From an uncultured Collinsella sp. (GTDB taxonomy: Bacteria; Actinomycetota; Coriobacteriia; Coriobacteriales; Coriobacteriaceae), in contig CABRZN010000009.1 of assembly GCA_902475445.1 (NCBI GenBank), forward strand, positions 1 to 38,233: a DNA stretch of 38,233 nucleotides. Direction: 5' to 3'. This document shows, piece after piece, positions 21,143 through 29,090 of this stretch. The translations under genes were made by a program, and so were the position numbers. The stretch's first letter is position 1; each line of letters begins with the position of its first letter. The notes under the pieces were generated by a model. That model was given only the letters and a program-made list of their open reading frames with translations, had not been told where the DNA came from and made no database searches.

Positions 21143-22024
21143 TTACAGAATCTCAATCGTGAACGAGCGAACGACGGTCTCCTTAGGCTTGGCGACAAGG
21201 CAGCCGCGCTTGTGCTCAAGCACGTCATCCTCATCGGAACAGGTCGAGAGGCCACCCCAGGGTTCAACTGCCACAAAATCGCCCTCCGGCTTACTCCACA
21301 CGATGAGATACGGGAAGCCCTCAAAGCTCAGGCGGACGCCCTTGTCCTCGCCCTTCTTGGAAAGCGTGACCTGACGGCTCTCGAGCACGTCAAAGATGGT
21401 CTCCGCAAAATCGAAGAGCTCATGCGACAGGGGCAGCGTCTTTCCCACCATGGGATTCTTGGAGCGGTTAGCTACATCAATCAATCCGGTCGAGGGTACG
21501 GCGGTGCAAAGCTCCGCAGCCTCGTCTTTCTCAAAGCGCAACTCGTAGTCCGTATAGGCCTCGCCCTCATCGAGCGGACACCTAAAGCCGGGATGACCGC
21601 CGATAAAGAACGGCATGTCCTCGGTTCCCTCGTTGGTCACCTCATAGGAGACGCGCACGGCGGTATCCTCGAGCGCATAACGAGCGACAAGCTTAAACGG
21701 ATACGGATAATCACTCAGCAATGCGGCGTTATCCTCCGAAGCCAGGCACATCGCCAGCTCGTTCTCGCCTTGGCTCAACAGCTTCCACTCCTGTTTGCGC
21801 GCAAACCCGTGGCGAGCGAGCTTTACATGATGCCCGGCAAATGTCATGGCGCTGTTGTCGCGCAAGCCTCCGCAAATCGGGAAGCAAATCGGTGCCTGGC
21901 CGGACCACACGGCGGGATCGCCCTGCCACAAGTACTCGCGTCCGTCAGCCTCAATCGAGGTAAACGAGCCGCCGGCCGTGGAAACCTTGATAGAAATCGA
22001 ATCGTTGGAAAGAGCGTATTCCAT
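21143..22024 (-). CDS. lacX: LacX-type aldose 1-epimerase family protein
   Basis: 293 residues from the ATG at 22024 (GAAAGGATGGATA upstream); about 45 upstream in-frame codons lack family similarity and are excluded. It has YLWQGDPAVWSGQAPICFPI, ARHGFARKQEW, GGHPGFRCPLDEGEA and VAVEPWGGLSTCSDEDD. Its closest relative in the window is the truncated copy at 1-774, with which it shares long identical blocks. LacX proteins accompany tagatose-6-phosphate pathway genes in lactococci, and the arrangement lacX-lacC here fits. A mutarotase role on galactose-6-phosphate or a related sugar is inferred, not shown. Confidence 0.9.
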   Translation of the reverse strand: MEYALSNDSISIKVSTAGGSFTSIEADGREYLWQGDPAVWSGQAPICFPICGGLRDNSAMTFAGHHVKLARHGFARKQEWKLLSQGENELAMCLASEDNAALLSDYPYPFKLVARYALEDTAVRVSYEVTNEGTEDMPFFIGGHPGFRCPLDEGEAYTDYELRFEKDEAAELCTAVPSTGLIDVANRSKNPMVGKTLPLSHELFDFAETIFDVLESRQVTLSKKGEDKGVRLSFEGFPYLIVWSKPEGDFVAVEPWGGLSTCSDEDDVLEHKRGCLVAKPKETVVRSFTIEIL

Positions 22025-22180
22025 TATCCATCCTTTCGAACAACTGCTTTTTGCTCGCAAGAACCCGTCTCGGCCCTGACCAAAGGACAAACCCGCACGT
22101 TCATCGATGCGTCCGGTATCCCCGCCATGTAACGGGGTACCATACAGACATTGATGCAATTACAGCTGAAAGGCCTTCTT

Positions 22181-22765
22181 ATGCGAACCATCATCCTCTA
22201 CGCCTCGCGCCATCACGGCAATACGAAAAAGCTCGTGGACGCCATCGTCGAGGCGCACCCCGAGATCGATACCCTCGACGTGAAGTCACTCGGCAAGAAC
22301 GAGTACCCCAACCTGCACGAATATCATCTAATCGGCGTCGCCACGGGCATCTATTACTCCGAGATCGACAAGGACATGGCACGCGTGCTCACTAACGTGC
22401 TGCAGCCGCAGGACAAGGTGTTTGGCCTTATGACCTACGGTGGCAAAAACAAGTGGTACGGCAAGGATATCGATGGCATCTGCCGCATGAGGCAGGCCAT
22501 CTTTATGGGTGTCTATGGCTGCCCCGGTTTTGATACGTGGGGGCCGTTCAAGCTCGCCGGCGGTGTCCAAAAGGGACACCCGACCGCCGAGGAAATTAAG
22601 GGCGCCGTCGACTTCTTCGACAAGATCGAAGACGAGTATGGCGACATCATCGTCGAAGAATACGCCAAGCGCGAGAAGCGCCTAGCATACGAGAAGGAGC
22701 ATCCTGCGGGAGGTCTTGTGGCCGGCGTTAAGCGCACGGCAAAGAAGATTGCTAACAAGCTGTAA
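22181..22765 (+). CDS. flavodoxin-family protein
   Basis: 194 residues from the ATG at 22181 (GAAAGG site); a longer form starting at 22151 lacks a good site. The flavodoxin fold is suggested by IILYASRHHGNTKKLVDAI at the N-terminus (phosphate-binding loop ASRHHGNT in place of the usual T/SxTGNT), LIGVATGIYYSEIDKDM and VFGLMTYGG. A 45-residue basic C-terminal tail (KREKRLAYEKEHPAGGLVAG...KRTAKKIANKL) resembles those of anaerobic flavodoxin-like proteins. It probably carries FMN in electron transfer; the partner is unknown. It is divergent from lacX and ends at a terminator shared with nagA. Confidence 0.82.
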   Translation: MRTIILYASRHHGNTKKLVDAIVEAHPEIDTLDVKSLGKNEYPNLHEYHLIGVATGIYYSEIDKDMARVLTNVLQPQDKVFGLMTYGGKNKWYGKDIDGICRMRQAIFMGVYGCPGFDTWGPFKLAGGVQKGHPTAEEIKGAVDFFDKIEDEYGDIIVEEYAKREKRLAYEKEHPAGGLVAGVKRTAKKIANKL

Positions 22766-22796
22766 CTGTTAAGGTGCTTTTGAGCGTTTAACTCAT

Positions 22797-22835
22797 ACGG
22801 CGGGTCCGAGCAATTTCGGGCCCGCCGTCTTTTTT
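22797..22835 (+). terminator. terminator of the flavodoxin-family gene
   Basis: ACGGCGGGTCCGA / TCGGGCCCGCCGT stem followed by CTTTTTT. Convergent nagA may use the same stem, but the minus-strand side lacks a T-run. Confidence 0.85.
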
Positions 22836-22839
22836 ATCG

Positions 22840-24009
22840 TTACTCGGTAAAGGCGTTGCCGACGCTCTGGCCGCCAACATACGTCTCGACGAGGGTAAGC
22901 TCATGGTCGAACACGACAAAGTCGGCGTCGCGACCCGGCATGATGCTGCCGCACTTATCCTCGATGCGCGCGGAGCGTGCCGGCACCTCGGTTGCCATGC
23001 GAATGGCGATATCGGCGCTGGCGATGCCCCAGTCGACGATGTTCTTGACGCCCTGGGCAAGCGTGAGCACCGAGCCAGCAATGCTCTTGCCGTCGGCGAG
23101 CCAGCACAGGTTGTCCTTCATGATGACGTCCATGCCACCACTGGTGTAGCTGCCCTCGGGCATGCCGCCGCAACCCAGGCAGTCGGTGATGAGCACCGTG
23201 TGCTGCCAGCCCTTTGCCTGCAGCAGTGCCTTGATGGCGGCAGGGTTTACGTGCTTGCCGTCACAGATGATCTCGGCGTAGGTCTCGGGCGTGGACATGG
23301 CTGCACCCACGACACCGGGCTCGCGGTGATGCAGCCCGCGCTGGCCGTTATAGGTATGCGTAAAGCAGCTGGCACCGGCGTTGATGGCGGCGATGCACTC
23401 ATCGTAGGTGGCGTCGGAGTGACCGATGCTGGTCACCACACCCTTGGCGTTCAGAGCAGCCGCATAAGCAGCGGCACCGTCGCGCTCGGCCGCCATGGCG
23501 CTCTTAACAATGCGCCCACCCGCAGCCTCCTGCCACTGATCGAAGACCTCCTCGGAGGGATCGATAAGATAAGCGGGGTTCTGCGCGCCCACGTGCTTCA
23601 TGGTAAAGAAGGGGCCCTCCAGGTAGATGCCCTGAATGCGAGCACCGCAGAAGTCGGGGCCGCGGCCCTCATCCGCCTTGGCGATAGCGGCGCAGGCGTC
23701 CTTGATCTGCTCGACGCCATCGGTGAACGTCGTGGGCAGCCAGCTGGTGGTACCGCGGCGGGCGAGCTCGGTTGAGCTGATATCGATGCCCTCGGGATCG
23801 TTATCGGTAGTTGAGTGGTTGTAGAAGCCATGGATGTGAGTATCGACCATACCCGGTGCGATCCACGATCCCGTGTAGTCCTTAATCTCGCAAGAGGGCT
23901 CGTCGGCCTGCCAGGCGCCAAAGACGCCGTCCTCGACCATAAGATAGCCGCCCAGTTGCGGGCCTGCCGGCAAGAAGAACTTGTCAGCCTTAATTGCGTA
24001 TGTGCTCAT
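22840..24009 (-). CDS. nagA: N-acetylglucosamine/galactosamine-6-phosphate deacetylase
   Basis: 389 residues from the ATG at 24009, which has an AAGGAG site. It removes acetate from GlcNAc-6-P or GalNAc-6-P in the cytoplasm. It is an amidohydrolase with the metal-site motif DTHIHG (His58, His60), Glu131 in YLEGPF, His197 in GHSDATYDE, His218 in THTYNG and the catalytic Asp276 in ITDCLG. HHREPG is followed by the ECD-type DGKHVNP loop. With the adjacent agaS, the GntR/HutC repressor and a mannose-type PTS, GalNAc-6-P is the likelier substrate (AgaA-like role). It has its own transcription unit or reads through from agaS past a strong terminator. A second, broken copy is at 19983-20130. Confidence 0.93.
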   Translation of the reverse strand: MSTYAIKADKFFLPAGPQLGGYLMVEDGVFGAWQADEPSCEIKDYTGSWIAPGMVDTHIHGFYNHSTTDNDPEGIDISSTELARRGTTSWLPTTFTDGVEQIKDACAAIAKADEGRGPDFCGARIQGIYLEGPFFTMKHVGAQNPAYLIDPSEEVFDQWQEAAGGRIVKSAMAAERDGAAAYAAALNAKGVVTSIGHSDATYDECIAAINAGASCFTHTYNGQRGLHHREPGVVGAAMSTPETYAEIICDGKHVNPAAIKALLQAKGWQHTVLITDCLGCGGMPEGSYTSGGMDVIMKDNLCWLADGKSIAGSVLTLAQGVKNIVDWGIASADIAIRMATEVPARSARIEDKCGSIMPGRDADFVVFDHELTLVETYVGGQSVGNAFTE

Positions 24010-24065
24010 ATGCACTCCTTGCTTCTTGAAGCAGTTGACCGTGGTGATACTTATACCCGGTCCAT

Positions 24066-24112
24066 GTAAAAACAAAAAGCGCCCGCCCGCCGTTATGAGC
24101 GGACGGGCGCCC
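24066..24112 (-). terminator. terminator of agaS
   Basis: Minus-strand GGGCGCCCGTCCGC / GGCGGGCGGGCGC hairpin followed by TTTTTGTTTTTA, 17 bp after the agaS stop and upstream of nagA. Confidence 0.88.
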
Positions 24113-24128
24113 TTACAGGGGGACGCGA

Positions 24129-25295
24129 TTAAGCGGTGAAGGGGTGAATCGTCACGCCCTTAACCACGCGGTTGACCGTGCCGGTGGGGCTCGGCGTATC
24201 GGGCGTGTTGCCCACGCGCACGGAGTTGAGCAGGCTGATAGCCTGGGCAAACATCACGAACGGCAGAGCAAGGTAGCCCTCGGGAAGTGCCTCGTAGCCC
24301 TTAAAGGTGAAGGACTCACCCTCATAGACGGTGGCACCTTCCTGCTGAACGGCGATGGTGTGCTGAGCGATCTCGTCGCCACCGATCTCGTTGAGGATGT
24401 CGATATCGTACTGACGGGTGTAGGCGTCGTTGTTGACGAACACGAAGACGAGCGTCTTATCGTCGACGAAGGACTTAGGTCCGTGACGATAGCCCATGGA
24501 GGTGTCGTAGGAAGTAGCGACCAGACCGTGAGCGAGCTCGAGGATCTTGAGCTGGCTCTCCTGGGCAAGGCCACCGAAGGAGCCAGAACCCAAGTAGGTC
24601 ACGCGGTTGAAGTCGCCAGCCAGGTAATCGGCGATCTCGGGCTCACGGGAGATGACCTCCTCGCCCATCTTGGCGATGGTCTCGACCCACTCGGCCTTCT
24701 GCTCGTCAGAGGCAGTGTCGAAAATAAGGGTGGAGAGCAGGGTCATGCAGGAATAAGAACCGGTCATGGCGAAGCCCTTGTCGTTGGCGCGCGGAATGAG
24801 CAGCGTCAGCGCATTGGGATCATCGGCAGACTCGACGGCAAGCTTGCCCTCGGGAGCGCAGGTGATGTTGAGGAACTTGACGTTGTGGACGAGTTCCTTG
24901 GCAACGGCAACGGCGGCAAGGCTCTCGGGGCTGTTACCAGAGCGGGCAAAGGAAACCACGAGCGTGGGATCCTCGGCGCGCAGGAAGTCGCGCGGGGCGC
25001 TCACGATGTCGGTCGTGGCGATGGGCTTAAAGTCGTAGAGATCAGTGTTGCCAGCGTGACGCAGGTACGGGGCGCAGGTATCGCCAACGTAGTCGGACGT
25101 ACCGGCACCGGTGAAGACAACGGACAGACGGCCCTCGCCCATAGCGCGAGCCTCGGCCAGGAAGGCCTCGATGGCCTCCTTGTTCTCGCGATAGATGTTG
25201 AGCGTATCACGCCAAAGCTCGGGCTGCTGAGCAATCTCGGCCGTGGTGATCTGGGCGCCGAGCTCGGTGAGCTCCTCGACACTCTTCTCGAACAT
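24129..25295 (-). CDS. agaS: galactosamine-6-phosphate deaminase/isomerase AgaS (SIS domains)
   Basis: 388 residues, the usual AgaS length. It converts galactosamine-6-phosphate to tagatose-6-phosphate with ammonia release (known for AgaS of enterobacteria). Two SIS domains are seen: the first with VVFTGAGTSDYVGD and VVSFARSGNSPES (about residues 59-125), the second with VTYLGSGSFGGLAQES and DTSMGYRHGPKSFVDD (about 232-275). PFVMFAQAISL and the C-terminal VNRVVKGVTIH also match. The ATG at 25295 follows AGAGAGGTATTAGAA. A GntR-type palindrome CTGGTAGTAACCAG lies 62 bp upstream, so control by the adjacent repressor is likely. Confidence 0.93.
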   Translation of the reverse strand: MFEKSVEELTELGAQITTAEIAQQPELWRDTLNIYRENKEAIEAFLAEARAMGEGRLSVVFTGAGTSDYVGDTCAPYLRHAGNTDLYDFKPIATTDIVSAPRDFLRAEDPTLVVSFARSGNSPESLAAVAVAKELVHNVKFLNITCAPEGKLAVESADDPNALTLLIPRANDKGFAMTGSYSCMTLLSTLIFDTASDEQKAEWVETIAKMGEEVISREPEIADYLAGDFNRVTYLGSGSFGGLAQESQLKILELAHGLVATSYDTSMGYRHGPKSFVDDKTLVFVFVNNDAYTRQYDIDILNEIGGDEIAQHTIAVQQEGATVYEGESFTFKGYEALPEGYLALPFVMFAQAISLLNSVRVGNTPDTPSPTGTVNRVVKGVTIHPFTA

Positions 25296-25345
25296 TTCTA
25301 ATACCTCTCTCTAGAAGTAATCCTCTGACGTGCAATTATACACTT

Positions 25346-25370
25346 CAGTTGGTTATCTGGTAGTAACCAG
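25346..25370. promoter_or_regulatory. GntR/HutC-type operator upstream of agaS
   Basis: CTGGTAGTAACCAG (25357-25370) is a palindrome of the TGGT-N4-ACCA class bound by HutC/NagR-type regulators. A further half-site, AGTTGGTTA, lies immediately before it. The same CTGGTAGTAACCA occurs upstream of the PTS operon at 29650-29663. Confidence 0.72.
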
Positions 25371-25409
25371 TTAAATGCAAAGAATCATCATATGGATACG
25401 ATGCGAACA

Positions 25410-26141
25410 CTAGTCGCTACGCTGGTGGTAAACCTTGTATTTAAACTGATCGGCACGAGCAACCGAGAGTGTATACTCCACAACCTCGTTTGACTCGTTA
25501 TACGTAGTCCTGACCAAATCGAGCACAGGCGAGCCCTCGACAATTCCCAAAAGGTGGGCGTCGGTGGGACGGGCTATGCTCGCATAGAACTCCTCCTCGG
25601 CCACGCGAATCTTTTGCTGAAAGTCCTGCTCAATCACATCGTAAAGCGGCTTACGCTCCAGCAGCGGTCGCTTTAGGGACAGAAATTGACGAACCGGTAG
25701 ATAGCTGCGTTCGACCATCATGGGCATGTTGTCGGCAGAACGAAGGCGCTTGAGCTTAAAAATGCGATCACCGATGCGCAATCCCATATGCTCGGCCAGA
25801 TTCTTATCGGCCTCCATCTCGCAAAACTCGAGAATCGTGGTCTCGGGTTCTCGACCCATCGCGCGCATCTGCTCGGTAAAGCTGTAGGACTGCATAAGAT
25901 TGGTTGCTTTTGCCGAACGGTCGGTCACAAAGGTACCGCGACCGTGCTGCCGAACCACCAGTCCTAAACGCTCCAGTTCCTGCAGAGCCAGGCGTACCGT
26001 AGTGCGCGAGAGACCATAGCGCTCCGAAAGTTCGCGCTCGGAAGGAATCATGTCACCGGCGCGATATTCATGGTCAATCTTTTCGGTCAGGATATCGACC
26101 AGCTGATCGTACAGCGGTTGCTTACGCGCTCCGATCGCCAT
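25410..26141 (-). CDS. GntR-family (HutC subfamily) transcriptional regulator, AgaR/NagR-like
   Basis: 243 residues. The N-terminal winged helix-turn-helix (PLYDQLVDILTEKI, MIPSERELSERYGLSRTTVR, GLVVRQHGRGTFV; residues about 9-72) is followed by a UTRA ligand domain (SFTEQMRAMG, ERSYLPVRQFLSL, GSPVLDLVRTTYNESNEVVE). Regulators of this type sense amino-sugar phosphates. The ATG at 26141 has a GGGAGG site. It sits between agaS and the PTS operon, both of which have CTGGTAGTAACCA sites. It most likely represses both until amino-sugar phosphate is present. Confidence 0.92.
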   Translation of the reverse strand: MAIGARKQPLYDQLVDILTEKIDHEYRAGDMIPSERELSERYGLSRTTVRLALQELERLGLVVRQHGRGTFVTDRSAKATNLMQSYSFTEQMRAMGREPETTILEFCEMEADKNLAEHMGLRIGDRIFKLKRLRSADNMPMMVERSYLPVRQFLSLKRPLLERKPLYDVIEQDFQQKIRVAEEEFYASIARPTDAHLLGIVEGSPVLDLVRTTYNESNEVVEYTLSVARADQFKYKVYHQRSD

Positions 26142-26226
26142 CCTATCCTCCCTTTTGCTCGAATTCGGCTAACTACCTAGGGTGTTATGCATTATCTGTC
26201 TGCCACACCCGAATCATTAAGAAAAC

Positions 26227-26260
26227 AAAAGCCGCGCGCTCTTTCGAGCACGCGGCTTTT
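26227..26260 (-). terminator. terminator of the mannose-type PTS operon
   Basis: Minus-strand AAAAGCCGCGTGCTC / GAGCGCGCGGCTTTTG hairpin, 67 bp after the EIID stop, with a T-run at the end. The rest of the 26142-26326 gap holds only the GntR gene's leader. Confidence 0.85.
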
Positions 26261-26326
26261 AACATACACATGGCTTAAGGGGTCGGGGTGTGAGCCGCGT
26301 AGGGACACACCCCTCAAGCTAGAGCC

Positions 26327-27409
26327 TTACCAGATGCTCGGCCAGAGACCAAGCGGGCCAGCGCCCAGGATGCCAAGGACGAAGAGCAGGAGAATGCCCT
26401 TGGTCGGGGTCCAGCTGTGCTTAGCGAACATGTAGTAAAGCAGCAGCGTAAGCATAAGCGGGACGAGCTTCGGGACGATGGTGTTGAGGGTGTCGGCAAC
26501 AGAGAAGTTGACCGGATCCTCGGTAACGGTGCCGTAGGTCACGGACTCCATGCCGTTGCCCAGATCGGTGACGCCGCACTCGACAGCGTTGCCGTCGGCA
26601 TCGGAAGCGGTAAGGGCGTTGCCGTCCTTATCGGTCATGGCGATGGTACCGGCCTCAGCGGTCTCGGTATCGATGCCCTCCATACCGGTGAAGTTCTCGG
26701 CCTCCTTCTCGGAGACGATCACGGTAGTGGCGGAGAGACCACGGGTGGTGCCGTTGGGGATCTGGAGGTTGATCTGGGTGCCACCCATGGTGACGACCAG
26801 GCAACCGACGACGAAGACGCCCATGATGGAAGCGGCACGCGTAAAGGCCTGCATGTTGGCGGTCAAAGCGTCAATAGCGCTGGTGCCAAGCTTGTAGGAC
26901 CAGTTCATGAGCCAGAAGCGCAGAGCGAACTGGACGGCGTTGAAGATCACCAGGAAGATGATCGGCGCAGCGGCGTTGCCGTTGATGGCCATGTTGGAGG
27001 TGATGCCGGCCGTGATAGGCACGAGCGTCAGCCAGAACAGGGCGTCACCGATACCACCGAGCGGGCCCATTGCGGCGACGCGGACGGCGCGGATCGTGGG
27101 GATGTCAACCTTGTTCTGCTCGAGCGAAAGCACGATGCCCATAACAAAGGTGACGAGGAACGGGTGGGTGTTGAAGAACTCCAGGTTGTGGCTCATGGAA
27201 GCCGCGAGGTCGTTCTTGTTGGTGTGGATCTTCTCCAGACCGGGGATGATGGAGTAAAGCCAGCCAGCGGCCTGCATGCGCTCGTAGTTGAACGATGCCT
27301 GCAGGAAGCAGGAGCGCCAAGCCATCTTGTTGAGGGTCTTCTGGTCGAGCTGCGGAGCAGGAGTGAGATCCTCGTAGTGCTCCGGGATCACATACTCATT
27401 AGATGCCAT
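26327..27409 (-). CDS. PTS mannose/fructose/sorbose-family EIID component with enlarged loop
   Basis: 360 residues from the ATG at 27409 (GGAGGTGA site), overlapping the EIIC stop by 11 bp. Family members are usually about 265-300 residues. The N-terminal part is typical: WRSCFLQASFNYERMQAAGW, PFLVTFVMGIVLSLEQNK, and the MGPLGGIGDALFW signature (around 114-126), followed by LRFWLMNWSYKLG. Residues about 225-300 form an extra hydrophilic segment with repeated DG/TD-rich stretches (TDKDGNALTASDADGNAVE). It precedes the final transmembrane part (VPLMLTLLLYYMFA) and so should lie in the large extracytoplasmic loop. It forms the membrane channel with EIIC. The amino-galactoside substrate is inferred from the neighbouring nagA and agaS. 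Confidence 0.92.
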   Translation of the reverse strand: MASNEYVIPEHYEDLTPAPQLDQKTLNKMAWRSCFLQASFNYERMQAAGWLYSIIPGLEKIHTNKNDLAASMSHNLEFFNTHPFLVTFVMGIVLSLEQNKVDIPTIRAVRVAAMGPLGGIGDALFWLTLVPITAGITSNMAINGNAAAPIIFLVIFNAVQFALRFWLMNWSYKLGTSAIDALTANMQAFTRAASIMGVFVVGCLVVTMGGTQINLQIPNGTTRGLSATTVIVSEKEAENFTGMEGIDTETAEAGTIAMTDKDGNALTASDADGNAVECGVTDLGNGMESVTYGTVTEDPVNFSVADTLNTIVPKLVPLMLTLLLYYMFAKHSWTPTKGILLLFVLGILGAGPLGLWPSIW

Positions 27410-28199
27410 CTTCGAAGTCACCTCCGTCAGAAACAGCTGCACCCTTCAGCTCGGTCTGCTGCTGGAAGTCCCAGAAAGCGATGCCGAAGCCGATGAGAGC
27501 GAGGATGAGCAGAGCAGGGGTTGCCAGCGAATCGTTGGCAACGGTGATGAGCGCGAGGCCAAAGCCCATGAGGAAGAAGCCCCACATATCGCGGTTCATC
27601 ATAACCTTGAGCAGGACGGCGAAGCCGACGAAGCGCATCATGCCGCCTGCAGCGGACAGACCGGTCTGCAGCCAAGTCGGGATGGCAGAAGCGATGGTCT
27701 GACCGATGGTAGCGCCAGCGATGAAGAACAGGGTGACGACGACAGCGAAGATCAGGCCAAGCAGAGCCATGGCGAAGTAGTTCAGGCGCTCGATGCCCTT
27801 GGTGTCCGCGTTGTGAGCCATGTTATCGGCCGTGGACATAAGCGGGGACATAAGCGTGAAGACCAGGGTAACGCCAAGCTGGCCAAGCAGAGCGAACGGA
27901 ATGGCGAGGCCGACTGCCGCGTTGGGCTCGAGGCCCGTGGCGATAGCGAGAATGGCTGCCATGATGCCGCCGATGACGGCGTTAGGCGGCTGAGCGCCTC
28001 CGATCGGCATGTTGCCGATCGTCATGAGCTGATAGGTACCACCCACGAGAAGACCGGTGTTGAGGTCGCCAAGGATAAGACCGATGACGGCGCCGGTGAC
28101 GATGGGCTGATAGAGAGACTCGAGGAAGTCAAACTGGTCGATTGCCGCGATGAACGTGACGACGAAGACCAGAGCGATCTGGATGATCGAGTATTCCAT
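27399..28199 (-). CDS. PTS mannose/fructose/sorbose-family EIIC component
   Basis: 266 residues, the usual EIIC(Man) length. It is a polytopic membrane protein and with EIID forms the sugar channel. Features: VVTFIAAIDQFDFLESLYQP at the N-terminus, VTGAVIGLILGDLNTGLLVGGTYQLMTIGNMPIGGAQPPN around residues 34-73, IPFALLGQLG and several further hydrophobic stretches ending FGIAFWDFQQQ. The ATG at 28199 has a strong AAAGGAGGAG site. It is preceded by EIIB after a 90-bp gap that holds a short hairpin, and it overlaps EIID by 11 bp, so the membrane pair is translationally coupled. Confidence 0.94.
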   Translation of the reverse strand: MEYSIIQIALVFVVTFIAAIDQFDFLESLYQPIVTGAVIGLILGDLNTGLLVGGTYQLMTIGNMPIGGAQPPNAVIGGIMAAILAIATGLEPNAAVGLAIPFALLGQLGVTLVFTLMSPLMSTADNMAHNADTKGIERLNYFAMALLGLIFAVVVTLFFIAGATIGQTIASAIPTWLQTGLSAAGGMMRFVGFAVLLKVMMNRDMWGFFLMGFGLALITVANDSLATPALLILALIGFGIAFWDFQQQTELKGAAVSDGGDFEDGI

Positions 28200-28252
28200 C
28201 TTGCTCCTCCTTTCAAAATGAATGTACGCACTTTGGATATCACGTACAGAAC

Positions 28253-28272
28253 GTCAGGGTTTCACTCCTGAC
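28253..28272 (-). other. small hairpin between EIIB and EIIC genes
   Basis: GTCAGG / CCTGAC inverted repeat with an 8-nt loop and no T-run, in the 90-bp EIIB-EIIC gap; possibly an mRNA-processing or stability element. Confidence 0.35.
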
Positions 28273-28289
28273 AACGTGGATCACGAGGA

Positions 28290-28772
28290 TTACGAGAAGA
28301 GCTTGCTCGTGTCCTCAACAGGCGTGCTCGGAACGCGCCTGATCTCCAACTCCACCCCCAATTCCTGCAGCTCTTTAAACGCAGCGACATCCTCGTCGTT
28401 AACTGCGACGGAGGTGGCGACTTGGCGCTTTCCTTCCGACATGTGCATGTTGCCGATGTTTACCTTCTTTATAGGCACACCGCCCTTGACGAGCGTAAGC
28501 ACGTCTTCCGGTGTTTCGGCCACGATGAAGATCTTCTGGCGCGGGCTCGCCTTGCCAATGACGTCGATGGTCTTCTGCAGGGAGAAGAAACGCGTAGCGA
28601 CGCCGGCGGGAGCGGCCATCTTCATGAGGTTCTGGCGCATGGTGTTGGACGCCACGTCGTCGTTGGCGACGAGGATGAGGTTGGAGCCCAGAGTGGAGTT
28701 CCACTGGGTGGCAACCTGACCATGAACCAGTCGGTTATCGATGCGGGTAAGAAGAATGTTGGGTTCTGCCAT
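28290..28772 (-). CDS. PTS mannose/sorbose-family EIIB component
   Basis: 160 residues, a cytoplasmic phosphocarrier of the PTSIIB_sorb family. It takes phosphate from EIIA onto His17 in TRIDNRLVHGQVATQW and passes it to the sugar bound by EIIC/EIID. Other family parts are LILVANDDVASN, KMAAPAGVATRFFSLQKTI and KKVNIGNMHMSEGKRQVATS. The ATG at 28772 follows AAAGGAAGC. A histidine-less homologue is encoded at 18534-19028. It lies between the YajC-like gene and EIIC. Confidence 0.95.
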   Translation of the reverse strand: MAEPNILLTRIDNRLVHGQVATQWNSTLGSNLILVANDDVASNTMRQNLMKMAAPAGVATRFFSLQKTIDVIGKASPRQKIFIVAETPEDVLTLVKGGVPIKKVNIGNMHMSEGKRQVATSVAVNDEDVAAFKELQELGVELEIRRVPSTPVEDTSKLFS

Positions 28773-28808
28773 GTTGATCAGCTTCCTTTCGATATTTGCT
28801 GACGACAG

Positions 28809-29090
28809 TTACTTGATCTCCTGAATCGCGTAACGCGAAACATCTACGACGGCTCCGGATCGGACTTTGATCTGGACCTTCTCGCCTTCGATGCCTTTGA
28901 CGGTTCCGTAGATACCGCCGGCGAAAAGAACCTCCTGACCCGGCTTGAGCTCGGTGTGCAGCTCCTTGAAGTACTTCTGCTTCTTCTTCATGTTGATTTG
29001 CGACCAGATGGTGTAAATCAAGCCCATGATGACAAGCAGGCCTAAAAGGGCGACCGAGGAGCTCAGGACGTTGGCTCCGAAATCGACCAT
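28809..29090 (-). CDS. YajC-like single-pass membrane protein inside the PTS operon
   Basis: 93 residues, YajC length. One transmembrane helix (about residues 9-28, SSSVALLGLLVIMGLIYTIW) is followed by the cytoplasmic YajC-type beta domain with LKPGQEVLFAGGIYGTVKGI and VQIKVRSGAVVDVSRYAIQEI. YajC is an accessory of the SecDF translocase, but copies embedded in mannose-family PTS operons are known from Gram-positive amino-sugar/glycosaminoglycan loci, with no settled function. Its ATG overlaps the EIIA stop as TAATG, so translation is coupled. No secD, secF or tgt is nearby, so this is unlikely to be the cell's housekeeping yajC. Confidence 0.88.
   Translation of the reverse strand: MVDFGANVLSSSVALLGLLVIMGLIYTIWSQINMKKKQKYFKELHTELKPGQEVLFAGGIYGTVKGIEGEKVQIKVRSGAVVDVSRYAIQEIK

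Noticed and set aside
22032..22041. LacR-like box upstream of lacX/lacC
   Set aside because: Only one decamer (CTTTCGAACA) matches, with no neighbouring partner, and it overlaps the ribosome site.
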